From contig CAZPJD010000286.1 of the NCBI GenBank assembly GCA_964586775.1, forward strand, positions 1-21,325: a stretch of 21,325 bases of DNA, given 5' to 3'. The DNA is from JADLEX01 sp964586775 (GTDB taxonomy: Bacteria > Lernaellota > Lernaellaia > JACKCT01). The notes below the pieces were generated by a model. That model was not told where the DNA came from and did not search any database. It worked only from the letters and a program-made list of their open reading frames with translations. Both the position numbers and the translations under genes were made by a program. Shown here in pieces: positions 8,946 through 16,513 of the stretch; within the stretch, counting starts at the first letter, position 1, and each line of letters opens with the position of its first letter.

Positions 8946-9968
8946 CTACATCCCCAGATACGTCCGCGTCGTCGGTCCGACGATGCCGTCCACCACGAGG
9001 CCCTTCGACCGCTGATAGTCGCACACGGCCTTGTGCGTGTTCGGTCCGAACACGCCGTCCGCCGAGATCGTCGCGCCCGCGCGGATCAGCGCCTCTTGCA
9101 GCGCCTTCACATCGGGCCCCGTGAGAGCGGCGAGCGGCGGGTTCTTTTGCGAGAGCAGCCGCGGCGGCGGCGCGTCGGTCGCGGTCACGCGCGCGGGCTC
9201 GGCGCCGTCGAGCACGTCCTCGTCGATGCGAGAGCCGCGCACGTGAATCGGCAGCGCGAGATCCCAGTTCTTTTCGGCGAAGAGCCGCGCGAAGGCGTCC
9301 ATGCGGTAGACGGTTTTGCGAAGCAGGGTGTTCGCGTGATTCGCGAGCCACGAGCGGCGCACCTTTACGTAGCCCTCGATCCACGCCTTTTCATTGGCGG
9401 ATGAGCACGCGCCGATCTGCTCGTTCGTGCGGTCGCGCATGCGGCCCCACGAGCCGTGGATGTGGCTGTCGTACACCACCGCCGATCCCAACGCCGTCGC
9501 GATGCCCAGTGCGGCGCACGCCGCCTGGCTGGGCGCGAAGTACACGCGGTCGAAGAATCGGTCCTGCACCTCGCGCATCACCGGGTCGTCGCCCGCGCGA
9601 CGCAGCGCCGATTTGAGATTCGCATCGTGATCGAGCGAAAGATCCGCGCGCTCCAGCCGGTCGAAAAACGGCGCGAGCTCGCCCGCCAGCGCCGCCCCCG
9701 CCGCGCCGCAGTAGTCCTTGACGAGCAGGAAGAGGTTGCCGCTCGCGAGCGTGGTCTGCGAGCGCCCATAGGTCAGGTGGCCGCTGTCGCCGGCGAGCAG
9801 CGTGACGTGGCCGTAGTCGCCCACGGGCTTGCCGGTCTCGAAGATGTTGACGATCGCCTGCGCGGTTTTCTTCTGCGTGTCGGTGAGGCTCATGGCGGAC
9901 TCCTTCGCGGATGACGATTTCGGGGACGGTGTGTTCGCGGACTTTGCCGAAGCGGACTTCGCATTCAT
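8946..9968 (-). CDS. GH46-type glycanase with peptidoglycan-binding domain
   Basis: A 340-residue enzyme. A Ser/Ala/Lys-rich low-complexity start (1-25) precedes a GH46 chitosanase-like domain with NIFETG and AGDSGHLTYGRSQTTLASG. Glu44 and Asp61 are spaced like the acid/base pair of GH46 enzymes. A C-terminal PG_binding_1 repeat lies at about 282-340 (DVKALQEAL, DGVFGPNTHKAV, DGIVGPTT). The likely substrate is a GlcN/GlcNAc polymer, possibly peptidoglycan. No signal peptide is visible, which is unusual for GH46. A second start, ATG 9893 with GGAG 7 bases upstream, would remove the low-complexity part. The stop of the preceding small gene is 4 bases away. Confidence 0.78.
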   Translation of the reverse strand: MNAKSASAKSANTPSPKSSSAKESAMSLTDTQKKTAQAIVNIFETGKPVGDYGHVTLLAGDSGHLTYGRSQTTLASGNLFLLVKDYCGAAGAALAGELAPFFDRLERADLSLDHDANLKSALRRAGDDPVMREVQDRFFDRVYFAPSQAACAALGIATALGSAVVYDSHIHGSWGRMRDRTNEQIGACSSANEKAWIEGYVKVRRSWLANHANTLLRKTVYRMDAFARLFAEKNWDLALPIHVRGSRIDEDVLDGAEPARVTATDAPPPRLLSQKNPPLAALTGPDVKALQEALIRAGATISADGVFGPNTHKAVCDYQRSKGLVVDGIVGPTTRTYLGM

Positions 9969-9972
9969 GGCC

Positions 9973-10257
9973 TCACGGCTCCTTGATCTCGGGGATCGGC
10001 ACGGCGACCATTTCGAATTCCACGCTGCTGTTCAGCGACGTGTCCTTCTGCGTGCCGAGCAGACCGAAAAGTTTTTTTTCCTTGAACGCGAGGGCGACCT
10101 GCACGGTGATCTTGAATCGCTGGATGTGATAGACGTAGTCGGGCCACGCGGTGCGATCGGCCATGGCGAGACGCAGCGAACGCGCCGATGTCGCCGCCGC
10201 GCCCACCACCTGCTCCAACAACGTGACGAGCTGTTCCTCTTTTTGTTCCTCGGCCAT
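9973..10257 (-). CDS. Small protein C of the shared-motif trio
   Basis: A 94-residue cytosolic protein. ATG 10257 has GAGGTG 7 bases upstream; an ATG two codons earlier is too close to that site. An N-terminal helix (about 5-32) is followed by the strand motif VYHIQRFKITVQV at 42-54, a Lys/Gly turn (KEKKLFGLLG) and a second strand (NSSVEFEMVAVPIP). Protein A of the trio carries the same motif at the same residue numbers. The layout resembles trypsin-co-occurring domain 2 (Trypco2), a small family linked to trypsin-like proteases in conflict systems; that comparison is from memory. It ends 4 bases before the glycanase start. Confidence 0.7.
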   Translation of the reverse strand: MAEEQKEEQLVTLLEQVVGAAATSARSLRLAMADRTAWPDYVYHIQRFKITVQVALAFKEKKLFGLLGTQKDTSLNSSVEFEMVAVPIPEIKEP

Positions 10258-10268
10258 CGGCATTCACC

Positions 10269-10940
10269 TCACGCCGTTTTCGCGGGGACGCGCACGTGCT
10301 CGGAGACCAGCCCGCGCGCGGGAATCCGGGTGTGGATCAGCCACTCCGCCGCCGCGGGCAGCAATTCGCTCACGGGCTTGTGGTTGCAGGTCATCGCCCG
10401 CGACTGCGCATCGACCTCGATCCGCAGGCGGCCCGTCGCGTCCGTTTGCGCGTCGAAGTCGAGCGTCGCGTCGGTCTTGCCGATCGCCGTGACGCGCACC
10501 TGCACGACGACGTCGGCAATGGGCGAGCCGTCCTGCTCCAGCGCGACAGCCACGAGGTCGTGCGTCGCGGGACGTTCGAACCTCGCGCCATACGACACCA
10601 GGATCAGCCGGGCCTCGGTGAGTTCCTGCACCGCGCGGCTTTCGACGCGAAAGCTGACGCTAAGGTTCGCGTCGCTCTCGCGTTCGGCGAAGGCCACGCG
10701 CACCCGGTCGCGGTCCGAGGGATCGGTCGCCCGCTCGGTGCGCAGGTGGAGCGTCACGCTCATGCCGTCGATGGCGTAGAGCGATCGCGACGCGCGCAAA
10801 AGCTCGGTGTCGGAATACAGGGCGGCGCGCATGCGCTTGCCGACGCGCGCCATGGTCTTCTGAAACGCGACGAGCACCTCGTCGAGCGAAGTGCCATCGG
10901 ATGGACCGGACGCGTCCGGCAATTTCACGTCATCGGCCAT
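10269..10940 (-). CDS. Protein B of the shared-motif trio, with extra beta domain
   Basis: A 223-residue cytosolic protein. ATG 10940 has GGAGA 5 bases upstream; a longer frame reaches 10973 but overlaps the preceding gene and lacks a better ribosome site. Residues 18-50 form a helical stretch, followed by the trio motif LYAIDGMSVTLHL at 54-66 and more strands. The second half (about 125-182) carries GSPIADVVVQVRV and DATGRLRIEV, which looks like a transthyretin or carboxypeptidase-regulatory-like beta-sandwich. So it appears to be a trio-type domain fused to a second beta module. Function is unknown. Confidence 0.68.
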   Translation of the reverse strand: MADDVKLPDASGPSDGTSLDEVLVAFQKTMARVGKRMRAALYSDTELLRASRSLYAIDGMSVTLHLRTERATDPSDRDRVRVAFAERESDANLSVSFRVESRAVQELTEARLILVSYGARFERPATHDLVAVALEQDGSPIADVVVQVRVTAIGKTDATLDFDAQTDATGRLRIEVDAQSRAMTCNHKPVSELLPAAAEWLIHTRIPARGLVSEHVRVPAKTA

Positions 10941-10969
10941 GGGATCTCCCGCGCTGGACAACGGCGGCG

Positions 10970-11293
10970 TCAATCGTTGTTCACGGGTTTGGCCGAGAGC
11001 ACGAGCTTGATCTTGCTCGACGCCTCTTCGCGGAAGCCGAAGGTCGCCTTGTACGAGGCGTTGACGGCAAAGGCGAAGACGCTGCCGCCGATCTGGCCGC
11101 CGATCTGCTGGTCGCGGGAGAATGAAAATGTCACCGCGAGCTCGATCTCGGCCTTTTCGATCGCGTACACGGTTTTCGCGTTCGCGTCGGCGGGTTTCGC
11201 CATTTCGTGATTGGCCTTCGCCACGGCGAGCCCCAAATTCTTGATCATGTCGGGAAGGTTTGCCGCAACCAGATGATCCATCACGTCGGCCAT
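10970..11293 (-). CDS. Small protein A of the shared-motif trio
   Basis: A 107-residue cytosolic protein, first of the minus-strand row. ATG 11293 has AGGAGA 6 bases upstream; the longer frame to 11383 is Arg-rich and is dropped. An N-terminal helix (3-32) is followed by VYAIEKAEIELAV at 42-54, a Gly-rich loop (QIGGQIGG), a strand with ASYKATFGF and a final SSKIKLVLSAKP. The plan helix, outer strand, variable loop, SS-strand-P is shared with protein C and resembles the Trypco2-type family. No enzyme residues are apparent; a binding or regulatory role is a guess. Confidence 0.7.
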   Translation of the reverse strand: MADVMDHLVAANLPDMIKNLGLAVAKANHEMAKPADANAKTVYAIEKAEIELAVTFSFSRDQQIGGQIGGSVFAFAVNASYKATFGFREEASSKIKLVLSAKPVNND

Positions 11294-11466
11294 GTCGCTT
11301 CTCCTTTTGGGCTTGCGCCGCGCGGGCCGGCGCGAAAACTCATTTGCTTCACGGACACGTCGCGCACGCGCGTCGTCGTCCATTTGCGACGCGCATTCGC
11401 CTCAACGCGCCAAATGGTTACGCCTCAACGTGAAAAGAAATTCAAATCGACATGTGAACAAACAAA

Positions 11467-11495
11467 TCGCTATCACACCGCCAATTGGACGTCAA
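11467..11495 (-). promoter_or_regulatory. Candidate sigma-70 promoter for the six-gene row
   Basis: On the minus strand TTGACG (11495-11490) lies 17 bases before TAGCGA (11472-11467), and a TG dinucleotide precedes the -10 box as in extended -10 promoters. The -10 box itself is a poor match. It sits about 170 bases upstream of protein A in a 259-base gap (11294-11552) that is AT-richer than its surroundings and holds no gene I can support. Confidence 0.3.
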
Positions 11496-11552
11496 GGGCA
11501 AAATCATGGCGAATCGCGCCACCTGACGACAAATGGATATGAGGTGGAAAAC

Positions 11553-12086
11553 TCAGTGCGCGAGGTCGAGCGCGGCGAGGATATCGCCAACGCGCGCATG
11601 GTCGCCCGCCACCGCGCTGCGCTGCTCGAAGAGGGTGCGGTCGCCCGGCGCGAAGACGAAGACGCCGCCGTTCTGCCACGGGTCGCCGCGCGTGCGCGTT
11701 TGGCGGAATCCCCCGCGAAACGCGCGCATCGCCGCCGAAATCGTGGAAGCCGACAATAGCGAGAAGTATCCGCGGCGCAGCTTCGCCGCGCGATAGGTCA
11801 GCAGGTCCGGGTCCGCGAGGACCGGCCCGTCGTAACGCACGTCCTCGGCGAACCACTTCGCATGGTGAGGTTTCCCGCTGCCGACGACCACCAGCGTCGC
11901 GCCCCGTATTTCGATCTCGTCCAACGAATCACGCAACTGCGTGACCTGCTCGCGGCAGAACAGTCACCCAAAGTGGCGCACGAACGCGACGACCGCCGGG
12001 CGATCCGCCCAGAAATCGCCGAGCCGCCGCCGCACGTCGTTCGCATCCGCGAGTTCGATTACCGCCAGATTCTTCGCGACGCTCAT
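11553..12086 (-). CDS. SelL-related peroxiredoxin-like selenoprotein (TGA = Sec41)
   Basis: Reading through one in-frame TGA gives a 177-residue thioredoxin-fold protein. ATG 12086 has GGAGGA 3 bases upstream. Codon 41 (11966-11964) is TGA inside VRHFG-U-LFCREQ, where the AhpC/TSA_2 and SelL-related redox family has the peroxidatic Cys of a CxxC motif; Cys44 is the partner. The sequence on both sides of the TGA continues the same family: an N-terminal strand/helix before, then LRDSLDEIEIRGATLVVVG and KWFAEDVRYDGPVLADPDL after. A stem-loop suited to a SECIS follows. Expected role: reduction of peroxides or disulfides in the cytosol. A mutated Cys codon (TGC to TGA) is the alternative. Confidence 0.85.
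11927..11963 (-). promoter_or_regulatory. Putative bacterial SECIS stem-loop
   Basis: Directly after the TGA codon the minus strand forms GGTCACGC-AGTT-GCGTGATT (11946-11927): six Watson-Crick pairs plus two G-U pairs, with G second in the four-base loop. The loop starts 26 bases after the TGA. A second, competing hairpin, CTGTTC-TGCCGC-GAGCAG, occupies 11963-11946. From the literature on bacterial SECIS elements, an apical loop about 16-37 bases downstream with an early G is the expected form. Confidence 0.65.
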
Positions 12087-12230
12087 GATTCCTCCGATAT
12101 CATGCGATGTAACGCCCTATGGACGCTTCGTCCAGCGTGCGGAGCACCGACCGTAACCTTCGACACCATATCCTGCCTCCCGCCGCGCCCGGTACGCGAA
12201 CGAATTTTGACATTTTCGTGACGCATCCGC

Positions 12231-12252
12231 GACATCATCGCGACATCATCGC
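12231..12252. repeat. Two tandem copies of an 11-base unit
   Basis: GACATCATCGC occurs twice in perfect tandem in the gap between the selenoprotein gene and the pyruvate-kinase-like gene (12087-12329). A TTGACA box lies at 12207-12212 but I find no convincing -10 partner at 16-18 bases. The repeat could be an operator or a chance duplication. Confidence 0.35.
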
Positions 12253-12329
12253 GACGCGTCGATTAACGCTGGCCACGCGTCGCACCCCTCCGGTATCATT
12301 CCCATGCACCGCTAATCTCGGGGGGGAAG

Positions 12330-14213
12330 ATGCGTGCGATCAACACCCGTTTGGGCGAGACATCGAGCGACGGTTCAGTCGACCTGAATTCGCTCATTGA
12401 CGAGCTGATCGTGTTGCGCGACGACGTGATCGGGTTCGAGGCGCAGTTCCGTCCGATGGTGTCGCGCGTGAACGATGCTTTCGAGGCGGGCGCGAAGAAC
12501 CTGCTGCACTACATCGCCCTGCGTCGCCACGACATCCGCGCGCTGCAGGGGAGACTTGCGGCGCTCGGGCTTTCGTCGCTCGGCCGCAGCGAGTCGCACG
12601 TCTTCTCGAACCTCACGGCCGTGCTGCGGCTGCTTCATCAGGCCGCGGGGCGCGAGTGGAAGCAGCCCGATCCGTATCAGCCGCCGATTACGCTGGACGA
12701 CGGAACTCGAGCGCTGGCGCGTCACGCCGACGATCTGCTGGGACCCGGACGGGACGATCGCGCCACACGCATCATGGTCACGCTCCCGAGCGAGGCGGCG
12801 GACGACCCCGAACTCGTGCGCTCGCTCGTCGAGGCGGGCATGGACTGCGCGCGCATCAACTGCGCGCACGACGACGCGAAGGTGTGGGCGCGCATGGCGG
12901 CGAACGTGCGCGAGGCGACGACGAACCTTGGCCGCACATGCCGGGTCCTCATGGACCTCGCGGGTCCGAAGCTGCGCACGGGAGCGATCGAACCCGGACC
13001 CGCGGTGCTGAAGTGGCAGCCGAAACGCAATGAGCGGGGCGTGGTGATCGAGTCGGCGCTGCTGCGCCTCACGCCCGCCGAGGACCCCGAGGACGTGCCG
13101 GGGCTCGTCGTTCCCGTCACGGGCGCCTGGCTCGCGACGCTCGCCGTGGGCGACGACCTCGTGCTCTCCGACCTGCGCCGCCGCAAGCGCTCGCTGCGGG
13201 TCGTCGCAACCGAGGGTCGTGGCTTCGTCGTCGAAAGCAAACGCACGGGGTATCTCGCGCCGGGGCTCGTCATCCGCCGCGCGAGCGACGCCGACGACGT
13301 TGCCGGCGGCACGATCGGGCCGCTGCCATCGCTGGAGCAGGCGGTGATCCTCGGCGAGGGCGACACGTTCGTCGTGACGGGGCCGGACCGCATCGGTCGC
13401 CCGGCGCGCTACTCGCTCGATCGCGGTCGCGAGATTTCGCCCGCGCGGATTCCATGCACGCTTCCCGAGGTCTTCGCCGATGTGAAGATCGGCGAGCGCG
13501 TACTGCTGGACGACGGGAAGATCGCGGCGACGATCGAGCACATCGAGGCGGGCGAGTTGCGCCTGCGCGTCACGCGGGCCGCCCCCGGCGGCGTGAAGCT
13601 GCGCGCCGACAAGGGCATCAACTTTCCCGACAGCATGCTGCACGTGAAGGGGCTGACCGCGCGGGATGTCGCGGATCTGGAGTCGGTCGTCGCGCTCGCC
13701 GACATCGTCGCGCTCTCTTTCGTGTCGGGCCCCGGCGACGTGGCCGATCTGCAGCGCGAACTCGCCCGGCTCGGCGGCGCGCACCTGGGCGTGGTGGCCA
13801 AGATCGAAACGCGCCAGGCGCTGGAACGGCTACCCGCCATCTTGCTGCAAGCGATGAGCAGCCCGTCCGTGGGCGTGATGATCGCGCGCGGCGATCTGGC
13901 CGTGGAGTGCGGTTTCGAGCGGCTCGCCGAGGCGCAGGAAGAGATCCTGTGGATCTGCGAGGCGGCCCACGTGCCCGTCATCTGGGCGACGCAGGTCCTC
14001 GAAAACCTCGCGAAGTCCGGGCTGCCCTCGCGCGCGGAAATTACCGACGCGGCGATGAGTGGGCGCGCGGAGTGCGTAATGCTGGGCAAGGGCCCGCATA
14101 TTCTGGAGGCGATTCGCGTGGCGGGGGAAATCCTGCACCGCATGGAAGGCCACCAGCACAAAAAGAGCCCGCTGCTGGGGCCGCTGGACGTGAGAGACTT
14201 CAGCGCGGCGTGA
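12330..14213 (+). CDS. Non-canonical pyruvate-kinase-like enzyme
   Basis: A 627-residue cytosolic protein of the pyruvate kinase fold, which makes ATP and pyruvate from phosphoenolpyruvate and ADP. An N-terminal helical extension (about 1-125) precedes the barrel. Catalytic landmarks are RINCAH (175-180), DLAGPKLRTG (209-218), AKIET with Lys491 and Glu493, ARGDLAVE with Asp522, and WATQVLE with Thr554. A long B domain lies between about 220 and 380. The usual C-terminal allosteric domain is missing: the chain ends soon after the barrel, and the MLSGET segment reads MLGKGP. Lys214 and Leu210 occupy positions that are Glu117 and Thr113 in K+-dependent enzymes. GGGGGG precedes the ATG closely. 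Confidence in the fold is high, in the activity moderate. Confidence 0.82.
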   Translation: MRAINTRLGETSSDGSVDLNSLIDELIVLRDDVIGFEAQFRPMVSRVNDAFEAGAKNLLHYIALRRHDIRALQGRLAALGLSSLGRSESHVFSNLTAVLRLLHQAAGREWKQPDPYQPPITLDDGTRALARHADDLLGPGRDDRATRIMVTLPSEAADDPELVRSLVEAGMDCARINCAHDDAKVWARMAANVREATTNLGRTCRVLMDLAGPKLRTGAIEPGPAVLKWQPKRNERGVVIESALLRLTPAEDPEDVPGLVVPVTGAWLATLAVGDDLVLSDLRRRKRSLRVVATEGRGFVVESKRTGYLAPGLVIRRASDADDVAGGTIGPLPSLEQAVILGEGDTFVVTGPDRIGRPARYSLDRGREISPARIPCTLPEVFADVKIGERVLLDDGKIAATIEHIEAGELRLRVTRAAPGGVKLRADKGINFPDSMLHVKGLTARDVADLESVVALADIVALSFVSGPGDVADLQRELARLGGAHLGVVAKIETRQALERLPAILLQAMSSPSVGVMIARGDLAVECGFERLAEAQEEILWICEAAHVPVIWATQVLENLAKSGLPSRAEITDAAMSGRAECVMLGKGPHILEAIRVAGEILHRMEGHQHKKSPLLGPLDVRDFSAA

Positions 14214-14217
14214 CTCG

Positions 14218-14988
14218 TCAGCAGCTTCGCGGCGTGACGGCGAGTCCGCGCAGGAGATCCGATCCTTCGTGCAGCCGACCGTGACCCGGCAGCAATCGGC
14301 GCACGTCGAGCCGTTGCAGCCGTTCGAGCGACGCGGCGGCATGCTCATCGCTCCACAAGAAGCGGTTGACGAAGGGCCGGTCGCGCCCGCCCAGAATGTT
14401 GTCGCCGCAGATCAGCGCGCCCTCGCCCGCGTGCCAAAAGCTCACCGAGTCGTTCGAGTGCCCGGGCGTTTCCAGCAGCTCCCATTCTTCGTGGCCGGGC
14501 AGTTGCACGCCGTCGGGCAGATACTCATCGACGCGCCCTTTCCAGCTTGACCCCTTGCTGCCGGGCAGTCCCACGCGTTCCATCTCGACGAGGCCGGGCC
14601 ACGAGGCGGGTTTCTGAAAATCCATGTCGTGACGGTTCGTGACCATGCCCCAGAAGCGCGGCCACGCGGGGAATACGATCCGTTTCCCGTCGCGCAGGTG
14701 GTAGGCGATGCGCTCCGACACCATCACCTTCGCGCCCCAGCGGTCCGCCGCGTAGCGCATGCCGCCGACGTGGTCGATGTGCCAGTGCGTGGCGAACAGG
14801 CGCGTAAAGGGCGGCGCGCCGGGGCCGAGGCGATCGCGCACGACGCGTTCGGCCTCGCGCACGATCCACAGCGAGCCGGGATCGACGAGCGCGAGCGTTT
14901 CGCCGACGAGGATGTAGGCCCAGGAGACGAAGCCCGGGACCGGGATGACGGCAGACGTGCTCACGCATGCGCTCGAAGCTGCGCTCAT
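14218..14988 (-). CDS. Metallo-beta-lactamase-fold hydrolase
   Basis: A 256-residue MBL-fold enzyme. The di-metal ligand set is complete: THWHIDH with His68, His70, Asp72 and His73, then His177 in TPGHS, Asp196 in CGDN and His236 in LPGHG. This set fits the glyoxalase II-like and lactonase-like groups with a binuclear site; the substrate is not readable. A Trp/Arg-rich insert (about 104-160) separates the two halves. No signal peptide is evident. ATG 14988 lies 8 bases after the lipoprotein gene's stop, but no clear ribosome site precedes it. The 3' end faces the pyruvate-kinase-like gene with a gap of 4 bases. Confidence 0.83.
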   Translation of the reverse strand: MSAASSACVSTSAVIPVPGFVSWAYILVGETLALVDPGSLWIVREAERVVRDRLGPGAPPFTRLFATHWHIDHVGGMRYAADRWGAKVMVSERIAYHLRDGKRIVFPAWPRFWGMVTNRHDMDFQKPASWPGLVEMERVGLPGSKGSSWKGRVDEYLPDGVQLPGHEEWELLETPGHSNDSVSFWHAGEGALICGDNILGGRDRPFVNRFLWSDEHAAASLERLQRLDVRRLLPGHGRLHEGSDLLRGLAVTPRSC

Positions 14989-14996
14989 GGATGCGT

Positions 14997-15452
14997 TCAG
15001 ATGAGCGTCTCGGATTCGGATGCGGTGCACGAGTCGATCGCGGGGGTCGCGGAGTCGGCGCACGTCTCGTACGAGGCGACATCGGTCGCCGTGTCGTCGC
15101 ACGCGGCGCGCGCGGCGTAAGCGTCCGCGAGGCAATCGTAGTACGCGGCCTTCCAGTCGTCGCATTCGTCGGCGCGGCCGCACGCGGCGGTCTGCGTGTA
15201 GGAAAGGGCGATGGAGCCGTCGACGCACGAGAGCGCCGCAATGCCGGTGAGCGCGGCGCACGAGTCGTCGGGCACGCCGGCGTGATGGTCGTATTCGCAC
15301 TCGGCCCACACGACGCCGCAGCCGGTGTCGGCCTCTTCCTTCACGATCTTGGTTCCGCCGCCGCCCCCGCCGCCTCCTTCGAGCACGTCGCAGGCGATAT
15401 TCGCCGCAAACAGCAGCGCCGTCGCGATCACCGTCAAACGCAAAAGCCGCAT
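14997..15452 (-). CDS. Small Cys-rich lipoprotein with poly-Gly linker
   Basis: A 151-residue exported protein of unknown function. ATG 15452 has GGGAG 5 bases upstream. A hydrophobic signal (1-20) ends at NIA-Cys21, an acceptable though imperfect lipobox. Eight glycines follow (26-33), then a domain with ten further Cys (45, 52, 65, 76, 91, 97, 107, 118, 131, 142), rich in Ala, Asp and Ser. An even Cys number fits five disulfides in the periplasm or at the surface. It lies between the EamA permease and the MBL-fold gene, probably in one transcript. Confidence 0.72.
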   Translation of the reverse strand: MRLLRLTVIATALLFAANIACDVLEGGGGGGGGTKIVKEEADTGCGVVWAECEYDHHAGVPDDSCAALTGIAALSCVDGSIALSYTQTAACGRADECDDWKAAYYDCLADAYAARAACDDTATDVASYETCADSATPAIDSCTASESETLI

Positions 15453-15489
15453 GGTGTCTCCCTCATCAGCGACCGGCACAATGCGCCGG

Positions 15490-16383
15490 TCAGATCCGCG
15501 CCGTTTCGTCCGCGTTCATTGAAACGGAAGTCAGAATAACCGCGAACAAGGTGACGGCACAACCGGCGCCCACGACCGCGCCCACGCCCTCGCCCAGCCA
15601 CCACCACGCCAGCAGCGTTGCGCCCGCGGGCTCGCCGACGACGGCCGCCGAGACTACAAGCGGCGTCGCGTCGCGCAGCGCGCGCACCAGAAGCGTGTGA
15701 CCGATGAGTTGAGGGATCAGCGCCGCGAGCGCGATGAATCCCGCAGCCTCGCGCGATGGCGGCACGAGCGCGTCGCCGCGCACAGCGGCGAATCCCAGCA
15801 GCAACGCCGCGCCCACGGCCGCCGCCGCGCCGGTGAAGGCTCGCGCGTCGAGATCCGCCGCGGCCCCGCGCGCGGTCGTCAAGAACCCCGCCATGGCGAC
15901 CGCGCCCGCGAAGGCAAGGGCATTGCCGACGAAGGTGCCGGAGGGAGCGTCGGCGAATCCGGCGGACATGATGGCCAGCCCCGCCCCGCCAATCGCGAGC
16001 GCGATCCAAACGCGCGAATGAGGCCGATCGCGACCCGTGACGAGGCTGCGTGCCGCGAGCAGCAGCGGTGTGGTCGTGACGAGGGTGACCGAAGCCGCGA
16101 CGCTGGTGAGCCCGAGCGACGCGACCCACGTCCCAAAATGAAGCCCGTAGAACGCGCCTGCGACGAGCGCGCGGCGGCGGAAGCGCGCGTCGCGCGCAAA
16201 GGGGCGGACCCACCAGGGCGCGAAGACGAGCGCGGCGATGGCGAGACGCCATCCGGCGGCCACGGCGGGCGGGGTCGGCGCGGCGAGACGAAAGAAAATG
16301 GCCGCGAAGGAGATCGCGACGACGGCCATCGGAATCGCCGCGCGGTCGGCCGCGCGCGCGCCGCGGGAAAGCTCATGGGACAT
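15490..16383 (-). CDS. EamA/DMT-family permease
   Basis: A 297-residue inner-membrane protein with about ten hydrophobic segments arranged as two repeats of five, as in drug/metabolite transporters of the EamA type. Typical phrases are RLAIAALVFAPWW in the first repeat, VTLVTTTPLLLAARS, and GEPAGATLLAWWWLGEG in the second. The substrate is unknown; family members export amino acids, metabolites or drugs. ATG 16383 starts just before the first membrane segment; the frame goes further upstream but reads as Cys/Gly-rich noise. The ribosome site is weak. Divergent from the DASS transporter gene across 121 bases. Confidence 0.85.
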   Translation of the reverse strand: MSHELSRGARAADRAAIPMAVVAISFAAIFFRLAAPTPPAVAAGWRLAIAALVFAPWWVRPFARDARFRRRALVAGAFYGLHFGTWVASLGLTSVAASVTLVTTTPLLLAARSLVTGRDRPHSRVWIALAIGGAGLAIMSAGFADAPSGTFVGNALAFAGAVAMAGFLTTARGAAADLDARAFTGAAAAVGAALLLGFAAVRGDALVPPSREAAGFIALAALIPQLIGHTLLVRALRDATPLVVSAAVVGEPAGATLLAWWWLGEGVGAVVGAGCAVTLFAVILTSVSMNADETARI

Positions 16384-16513
16384 CCGTCGATCTTGGCGAC
16401 GGCACGCGGAAAGGGTCAAGGTCGGCGACCGTCTGAATTCCCCCTTGATCCCACAAATCCCATGGCTCCACCGGACTTGACCGCCCGTGAACGGACCGTC
16501 CAAGATGCGCCCC

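Noticed and set aside
8946..11293. Prophage lysis module
   Set aside because: A cell-wall glycanase with a peptidoglycan-binding domain suggested an endolysin, but there is no holin, tail, capsid or integrase gene beside it.
11553..11936. Short peroxiredoxin-like protein starting after the TGA
   Set aside because: It would lack the first strand and the redox motif; the coding signal continues upstream across the TGA with a good ribosome site at 12086.
12375..13784. A 469-codon minus-strand open frame
   Set aside because: Antisense to the pyruvate-kinase-like gene, whose motifs are unmistakable on the plus strand.
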